Below are positions 5,953 to 9,471 of a stretch of DNA of 9,471 nt, piece after piece; the first letter of the stretch is position 1; the number at the start of each line of letters is the position of its first letter. Made by a program: the position numbers and the translations under genes. Source of the DNA: an uncultured Campylobacter sp. (GTDB lineage: Bacteria; Actinomycetota; Actinomycetes; Mycobacteriales; Mycobacteriaceae); assembly GCA_943913625.1 (NCBI GenBank), contig CALTYW010000090.1, forward strand, positions 1 to 9,471, read 5' to 3'. The notes under the pieces were generated by a model, which saw only the letters and a list, made by a program, of their open reading frames with translations, did no database searches and was not told where the DNA came from.

Positions 5953-6016
5953 TCCACAGATGTGGACAAGTCTCCTGTGGGGAGTTGTCCACAGATGCTG
6001 TTCGCGTTGTGGAAAA
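5950..6016. promoter_or_regulatory. DnaA-box cluster upstream of dnaA
   Basis: TTATCCACA (5950-5958, exact), TGTGGACAA (5961-5969), TTGTCCACA (5985-5993) and TGTGGAAAA (6008-6016) form four boxes in 67 bases. The first two face each other across two bases. The second and third are perfect inverted copies of each other around CTCC-TGTGG-GGAG, so 5961-5993 can fold into a long hairpin or cruciform. The cluster lies 80-150 bases before the dnaA start. Confidence 0.75.
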
Positions 6017-6094
6017 CGGTGTGAAGTCCATTCAATGGCTATGAGCTGCGGAAATACAACTCTCAACCCGAAAGTCTCAACCAATACTTCACAG

Positions 6095-6103
6095 TTATCC
6101 ACA
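6095..6103. promoter_or_regulatory. Perfect DnaA box
   Basis: TTATCCACA on the plus strand, about 230 bases upstream of dnaA and separate from the main cluster. A one-mismatch relative, TGTGGAAAA, follows at 6187-6195, with TGTGGACAG (two mismatches) at 6198-6206. Confidence 0.7.
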
Positions 6104-6347
6104 GGACGACTATTCAGAGGTCTGTGTGATTGTGGTGATGAACTATTGTTACCCCGTCCGACCTCAGGGTGTCGAACATGCGCCCCTGTGGAAAATATGT
6201 GGACAGCCGTCGCCGTCGAACAGCTGTTTAGATACTCACAGGAGGTTCCCAGTACGCGCCGGCGTGTCGGCAGAATCAGACACGCCACCTGCGCAAAAGC
6301 ACACGGTTGTAATTCCGGGGGTACTGTCACTCCCCCGCGCGTGGGAT

Positions 6348-6377
6348 TTGTCGGCGGGCTGTTCGGTCGCGTACGCT
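6348..6377 (+). promoter_or_regulatory. Probable promoter of the rpmH-rnpA-yidD-yidC operon
   Basis: TTGTCG (6348-6353) and TACGCT (6372-6377) are separated by 18 bases. Both fit actinobacterial housekeeping promoters (TTGnCn and TAnnnT). Transcription would begin near 6384 and leave a leader of about 160 bases before rpmH. No better promoter is visible closer to the gene. Confidence 0.45.
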
Positions 6378-6389
6378 GGTTCTCGTTTT

Positions 6390-6405
6390 CACGCCTTCTG
6401 GCGTG
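6390..6405 (+). repeat. Hairpin in the rpmH leader (1)
   Basis: CACGCC (6390-6395) and GGCGTG (6400-6405) form a perfect 6-bp stem with loop TTCT, just after the likely transcription start. It is not followed by T residues, so it is not a terminator. It may protect the 5' end or take part in regulation. Confidence 0.45.
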
Positions 6406-6432
6406 CTGTGAGAGCACCGCCCTCGCCGGCCC

Positions 6433-6447
6433 CCGGGCTTAACCCGG
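6433..6447 (+). repeat. Hairpin in the rpmH leader (2)
   Basis: CCGGG (6433-6437) and CCCGG (6443-6447) form a 5-bp GC stem with loop CTTAA, about 100 bases before rpmH. It could be structural. There is no T-run after it. Confidence 0.35.
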
Positions 6448-6542
6448 TGAAGCGCTGCCACAATCTCACCACCACCGTTTCAAAACTTGAAGCGACGTAG
6501 AGGCCCGGGTGCGTTGTTTCACGACGCCTCAAGGAGTCAACC

Positions 6543-6680
6543 GTGTCCAAGCGGACTTACCAGCCCAACAACCGTCGTCGTGCACGCAAGCACGGCTTCC
6601 GCGCCCGTATGCAGACCCGCGCTGGCCGCGCCATTGTGTCCGCGCGCCGCAAGAAGGGCCGCGCGAAGCTCTCCGCATAA
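6543..6680 (+). CDS. rpmH: 50S ribosomal protein L34
   Basis: A 45-residue, very basic protein of the large ribosomal subunit. It begins MSKRTYQPNNRRRARKHGF, continues with RARMQTRAGRAIV (20-32) and ends ARRKKGRAKLSA. This is the conserved L34 pattern over the whole length, which is normal for the family. The start is GTG with AAGGAG six bases upstream. It opens the plus-strand operon, and rnpA follows after 18 bases. The rpmH-rnpA pair beside dnaA is one of the best conserved arrangements in bacteria. Confidence 0.96.
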   Translation: MSKRTYQPNNRRRARKHGFRARMQTRAGRAIVSARRKKGRAKLSA

Positions 6681-6698
6681 TTCTGCGGAACCCAAGAC

Positions 6699-7046
6699 GT
6701 GTTACCCCGTCCGCACAAACTCACTTCATCCGCCGACTTCAAAACGGCCATGAAGCGGGGCGTGCGGGCGGGGTCTCGCACGTTAATGGTCCATGTCTAC
6801 GCGCGCGAAGACCTCGTGGTTCAAGGAGGCCCACGGTTCGGTCTCGTGGTGTCGAAGCAGGTGGGTAACGCGGTGACCCGGCACGCCGTGTCGAGGAAGT
6901 TGCGTGAGGGGGCGCGGGGAATCGTCGATAAGCTGCCGCGCAATTACGACGTTGTCGTGCGGGCCTTGCCGAAAGCTGCCGCCGCAACCAGTGCTGAGCT
7001 GGAAAAAGACCTCCACCACGCGGTGGACAAAGCCCTGCGGAAGTAA
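6699..7046 (+). CDS. rnpA: Ribonuclease P protein component
   Basis: A 115-residue basic protein that binds the RNase P RNA and helps it remove 5' leaders from tRNA precursors. The family opening LPRPHKLTSSADFKTAM is present, and the RNA-binding motif is RFGLVVSKQVGNAVTRH (46-62) followed by AVSRKLRE. The usual RN of this motif is RH here. Length is typical. The start is GTG with only a weak GCGGAA upstream, and it fits the family N-terminus. A later ATG at codon 18 would cut off conserved residues. Its TAA stop overlaps the yidD ATG by one base, indicating coupled translation. Confidence 0.94.
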   Translation: MLPRPHKLTSSADFKTAMKRGVRAGSRTLMVHVYAREDLVVQGGPRFGLVVSKQVGNAVTRHAVSRKLREGARGIVDKLPRNYDVVVRALPKAAAATSAELEKDLHHAVDKALRK

Positions 7047-7312
7047 TGGCGTACTACAACTTCCTCGGCGCCGAAATCCCGCCGGCGCGTGGACCAGCGG
7101 CAAAAGCGCTGGTGGCCCTCGTGCGTGGTTACCAAAAATACCTCTCGCCCCTTAAGATGGGCGGGACGTGTCGTTTCATGCCTGTGTGCAGCGCGTACGC
7201 CCTCGAAGCGGTGTCGCGGCACGGAGCTGTGCGCGGCGGCGCCATGGCCGCGGCACGACTGTGCAAATGCGGGCCGTGGCACCCGGGTGGATTCGACCCG
7301 GTACCGGAATGA
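7046..7312 (+). CDS. yidD: Membrane protein insertion efficiency factor YidD
   Basis: An 88-residue protein of the YidD family (formerly DUF37). These peripheral membrane proteins assist YidC or Sec-dependent insertion. The family core is intact: GYQKYLSPL (28-36), TCRFMPVCSAYALEAV (41-56), HG (59-60), and C73 and C75 before GGFDPVPE at the end. Four cysteines (42, 48, 73, 75) are visible. The ATG overlaps the rnpA stop by one base. The AAGGAG for yidC overlaps its TGA stop. Position between rnpA and yidC is standard. Confidence 0.94.
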   Translation: MAYYNFLGAEIPPARGPAAKALVALVRGYQKYLSPLKMGGTCRFMPVCSAYALEAVSRHGAVRGGAMAAARLCKCGPWHPGGFDPVPE

Positions 7313-7329
7313 AGGAGTAAATCGGACAA

Positions 7330-8307
7330 GTGCTGAATTTCATTTACTGGCCGATCTCATGGGTGCTGAAGTTTTGGCACGAGGTCGTCGGTGTCGCCTT
7401 TGACAAGAGCTCGGGCATCTCGTGGATCCTCGCCATCGTGCTGCTGACGTGCACCGTGCGCGTCTTCCTGATCAAGCCGATGGTCAATCAGATGCGCAGC
7501 ATGCGCAAGATGCAGGAAATGCAGCCGCGGATGCAGGAGATCCGCGAGAAGTACAAGAACGACCAGCAGAAGATGGCTGAGGAAACTCAGAAGCTGTACA
7601 AGGAGATGGGCACCAACCCGCTCGCCTCCTGCATCGTGCCGCTTGTGCAGATGCCTATCTTCATCGGCCTGTTCCACGTGCTGCGCTCCTTCAACCGCAC
7701 CGCCGGCCCCAACCAGCCGGGCCTGAGCGTCGCGGAAAACCGCATCACCCCGAACTACGCCTTCGGCGCGGAGGACGTGCAGTCCTTCCTGGACGCGAAC
7801 TTCTTCGGTGTGCCGCTGTCGGCCTACATGTCCATGCCGGAGCAGGCGTTCGCCGCCTTCACCAACGCGGACGAGCTGACCAAGGGCCGCGTCATCGCGG
7901 TGTGTTTGCCGCTGGTGCTGATCTCCGCGATCTTCACCCACTTCAACGCCAAGATGTCCATCGGCCGCCAGCAGGCCCGCCGCGAGGCCGGAAAGGTCGC
8001 TGCTCCGCAGGGCGAGTCCGCGGCGATGATGGAAGCCCAGATGGGCATGATGAACAAGATGATGCTCTGGTTCATGCCGGCGATGATCGTCTTCTCCGGC
8101 GCCCTGTGGCACATCGGTTTGCTGTTCTACATGTTGACCAACAACGTGTGGACGTTCTTCCAGACCAAGATCCTCTACGACAAGATGGACAAGGAAGAGG
8201 CGGAGGAAGAGCGCCAAAAGATCGAACTGAAGCGCACCACCGCACCTGCGCCGGGTGCGCGCAAGGTGGATAAGCGCTCAAAGAAGCAGCGCAAGCAAGG
8301 CAAATAA
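7330..8307 (+). CDS. yidC: Membrane protein insertase YidC
   Basis: A 325-residue Oxa1/YidC/Alb3 insertase that places proteins into the cytoplasmic membrane, alone or with SecYEG. Membrane segments are visible at about 31-49, 97-118, 187-205 and 246-274, the last probably two passes. The conserved arginine in the first core segment is R44, in TCTVRVFLIKP. The charged cytoplasmic loop between the first two segments (51-95, rich in Met, Gln, Glu, Lys) is the expected coiled hairpin. The C-terminus is a Lys/Arg-rich tail (RKVDKRSKKQRKQGK) suited to ribosome contact. The GTG start has AAGGAG 12 bases upstream, a long spacing. The gene ends in a strong terminator, closing the operon. Confidence 0.95.
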   Translation: MLNFIYWPISWVLKFWHEVVGVAFDKSSGISWILAIVLLTCTVRVFLIKPMVNQMRSMRKMQEMQPRMQEIREKYKNDQQKMAEETQKLYKEMGTNPLASCIVPLVQMPIFIGLFHVLRSFNRTAGPNQPGLSVAENRITPNYAFGAEDVQSFLDANFFGVPLSAYMSMPEQAFAAFTNADELTKGRVIAVCLPLVLISAIFTHFNAKMSIGRQQARREAGKVAAPQGESAAMMEAQMGMMNKMMLWFMPAMIVFSGALWHIGLLFYMLTNNVWTFFQTKILYDKMDKEEAEEERQKIELKRTTAPAPGARKVDKRSKKQRKQGK

Positions 8308-8311
8308 GCAG

Positions 8312-8343
8312 AAAGGCCCCGGGAAAATCCCGGGGCCTTTTCG
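8312..8343 (+). terminator. Strong intrinsic terminator after yidC
   Basis: AAAGGCCCCGGG (8312-8323) and CCCGGGGCCTTT (8329-8340) form a perfect 12-bp stem with loop AAAAT, followed by one more T and CG. Because the arms carry A and T runs at their bases it may work in both directions. It separates the rpmH-yidC operon from rsmG-parA. Confidence 0.92.
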
Positions 8344-8358
8344 CGTCGGTGCCTACGC

Positions 8359-8364
8359 TAGAGT
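8359..8364 (+). promoter_or_regulatory. Probable -10 box of the rsmG-parA promoter
   Basis: TAGAGT matches the corynebacterial TAnAnT pattern. TACGCT at 8354-8359 is an overlapping alternative and is the same hexamer as in the rpmH promoter. A clear -35 is lacking: CCTTTT stands at 17 bases, inside the terminator. Transcription would start near 8371, about 37 bases before rsmG. Confidence 0.5.
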
Positions 8365-8407
8365 GTTTCCCACACACCTTCCCCTTTTTCTAAAGGAGCG
8401 CACAGCC

Positions 8408-9025
8408 GTGTCGGAATTGATCACCCGGGTCTTCGGGGAGCGCACACCGCTCGCCGAGGTCTACCATCACTCCCTGGCCACAACCGCCGCCGAGCGCGGG
8501 TTCATCGGCCCGAAGGAGGTGGACAGGCTGTGGGAGCGCCACATCCTCAACTGCGCCGTCATCGAGGAGGCGTTCGCGGAGGATCTGAAGGTGGCCGACA
8601 TTGGCTCCGGCGCAGGACTTCCCGGGATCCCGCTCGCGATCGCGCGCCCGGACCTGAAGATCACGTTGATCGAACCGCTGCTGAAGCGCTCCACCTACCT
8701 GAAGGAAATCACCGGGGAGCTCGGCCTCGACAACGTCTCCGTCGTGCGCGGGCGGGCCGAAGAGCAACCCAAGGCGCAGTTCGACGCAGTGACGTCGCGA
8801 GCCGTCGCCCCGCTGGGCAAGCTCGCCGGCTGGTCCCTGCCGCTGCTGCAGGGCGGCGGGATGATGATCGCCATGAAGGGTGAATCCGTGCGCGAGGAAC
8901 TGGAGCGCGACGCCGACGAGATCGCCCGGGCAGGCGGAGCGGACGCCGAGATTCTCACAGTCGGCGAGTACCTGGAGCAGCCGACCACCTTGATCAAGAT
9001 CGTGCGAAAGAAGAAGGGGCAGTAA
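8408..9025 (+). CDS. rsmG: 16S rRNA (guanine(527)-N(7))-methyltransferase RsmG
   Basis: A 205-residue S-adenosylmethionine-dependent enzyme (old name GidB) that methylates N7 of G527 in 16S rRNA; its loss gives low-level streptomycin resistance in several bacteria. Visible blocks are LWERHILNCAVI (41-52), the SAM-binding motif DIGSGAGLPGIPLAI (64-78), LIEPLLKRSTYLKEI (87-101) and the TSRAVAPL block (129-136). The open frame extends back to 8255, but that would run through the yidC end and terminator. The GTG at 8408 has AAAGGAG nine bases upstream and fits the family length. It overlaps parA by one base. No jag gene lies between yidC and rsmG, unlike in many Gram-positives. Confidence 0.95.
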   Translation: MSELITRVFGERTPLAEVYHHSLATTAAERGFIGPKEVDRLWERHILNCAVIEEAFAEDLKVADIGSGAGLPGIPLAIARPDLKITLIEPLLKRSTYLKEITGELGLDNVSVVRGRAEEQPKAQFDAVTSRAVAPLGKLAGWSLPLLQGGGMMIAMKGESVREELERDADEIARAGGADAEILTVGEYLEQPTTLIKIVRKKKGQ

Positions 9026-9471
9026 TGGGACAGCACCGCAAACCGGACGCCAGCCCGCGCGTGTTCACGGTGGCGAACCAGAAAGGCGGCGTGGGGAAGA
9101 CCACCACAAGCGTGAACATGGCGGCGGCACTCGCCGCTGAGGGCATGAAGACGCTCGTGATCGACTTGGACCCGCAGGGCAACGCCTCTACCGCACTGTC
9201 CGCGGAGCACTCGTCCGGCACAACCTCTTCCTACGAGGTGCTCATCGGGGAGGCAAGCGCGGAGGACGCGCTGCAGGCGAACCCGGACAACCCGAACCTG
9301 TTTTGCATCCCGGCCACTATCGACCTCGCCGGCGCGGAGATCGAGCTGGTGTCCATGGTGCGCCGCGAGTACCGCCTGCACGATGCGATCCGCCGCGGCT
9401 TCTTGGACGATCACGGTTTCGACTACGTGTTCATCGACTGCCCGCCGTCGCTCGGCCTGCTCACCATCAAC
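9025..9471 (+). CDS. parA: Chromosome-partitioning ATPase ParA, 5' part
   Basis: The first 149 codons of a ParA/Soj ATPase; the rest is beyond the right edge. The deviant Walker A motif KGGVGKTTT (20-28) is followed by VIDLDPQGNASTAL (45-58), and FDYVFIDCPPSLGLLTIN (132-149) is the Walker B region. A short tail before the ATPase fold (MGQHRKPDASPRVFTVANQ) is expected for chromosomal actinobacterial ParA. ParA works with ParB bound at parS to move newly copied origins apart; in corynebacteria the system also influences growth and cell shape. The ATG overlaps the rsmG stop by one base, so the two are translated from one mRNA. parB is expected next. Confidence 0.95.
   Translation, partial: MGQHRKPDASPRVFTVANQKGGVGKTTTSVNMAAALAAEGMKTLVIDLDPQGNASTALSAEHSSGTTSSYEVLIGEASAEDALQANPDNPNLFCIPATIDLAGAEIELVSMVRREYRLHDAIRRGFLDDHGFDYVFIDCPPSLGLLTIN

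Larger units (their letters stand above)
5870..6542. other. dnaA-rpmH divergent intergenic region, candidate oriC (part 2)
   Basis: These 673 bases contain no credible gene. Open frames crossing it lack ribosome-binding sites, recognisable domains and family similarity. It holds two exact DnaA boxes (5950-5958, 6095-6103), matches with one mismatch at 5961-5969, 5985-5993, 6008-6016 and 6187-6195, and weaker ones near 5938 and 6198. It must also contain the dnaA promoter on the minus strand and the rpmH promoter on the plus strand, plus a long rpmH leader with two hairpins. DnaA probably controls at least dnaA from here. Confidence 0.65.

Noticed and set aside
6390..6405. The rpmH leader hairpin as a terminator
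   Set aside because: No T-run follows on the plus strand. On the minus strand it is followed by A residues.
5855..6442. 195-codon open frame on the plus strand upstream of dnaA, with overlapping shorter frames on both strands
   Set aside because: No domain or recognisable composition. It lies in a region full of DnaA boxes and promoters and starts inside dnaA without a ribosome-binding site.
8255..8407. Longer rsmG beginning inside yidC
   Set aside because: It would be translated across the yidC end and a strong terminator. The GTG at 8408 has a good ribosome-binding site and fits the family.
1..9471. CRISPR arrays, tRNA or rRNA genes, insertion sequences
   Set aside because: No regularly spaced repeats, no cloverleaf-like segment and no transposase or terminal repeats were seen. 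The Abi-like gene has no adjoining integrase.

Overview
This window covers the chromosomal replication-origin region of a high-GC Gram-positive bacterium, most likely a Corynebacterium. The evidence is the gene set and order: dnaA, dnaN, recF, a DUF721/dciA gene and gyrB on the minus strand, diverging from rpmH, rnpA, yidD, yidC, rsmG and parA on the plus strand. recF directly follows dnaN with no gnd between them (unlike Mycobacterium), yidC is followed directly by rsmG, GTG and TTG starts are common, and promoter -10 boxes have the corynebacterial TAnnnT form. Genus is an inference; species cannot be told from here.

Layout, left to right. 1-64 is the extreme 5' end of gyrB (minus strand). 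65-335 holds the gyrB upstream region and the control region of a foreign-looking gene at 336-995 (plus strand), which encodes an Abi_2/AbiD-F-like protein with a HEPN-type Rx4H motif. This gene is wedged between dciA and gyrB, convergent with dciA, with one base between the two stop codons. Its control region contains a palindrome, a possible -10 box and a stable leader hairpin. 997-3910 is the tightly packed minus-strand group dnaN-recF-dciA. 3911-4366 is the dnaN-dnaA spacer, with three exact DnaA boxes, two one-mismatch boxes, an AT-rich palindrome and the dnaA terminator. 4367-5869 is dnaA. 5870-6542 is a 673-base non-coding region between the divergent dnaA and rpmH genes, with a second DnaA-box group and promoters for both directions.

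6543-8307 is the rpmH-rnpA-yidD-yidC operon (ribosomal protein L34, RNase P protein, and two membrane-insertion factors), closed by a strong intrinsic terminator. 8408-9471 is rsmG followed by the start of parA, overlapping by one base.

The genes work together in replication and chromosome maintenance. DnaA opens the origin, DciA helps install the replicative helicase, DnaN is the sliding clamp, RecF acts at gaps and stalled forks, GyrB relieves supercoiling, and ParA segregates new origins. Both arms are transcribed away from the origin, in line with fork movement. The one gene that runs against this plan is the Abi/HEPN gene, and it is the most interesting item here.
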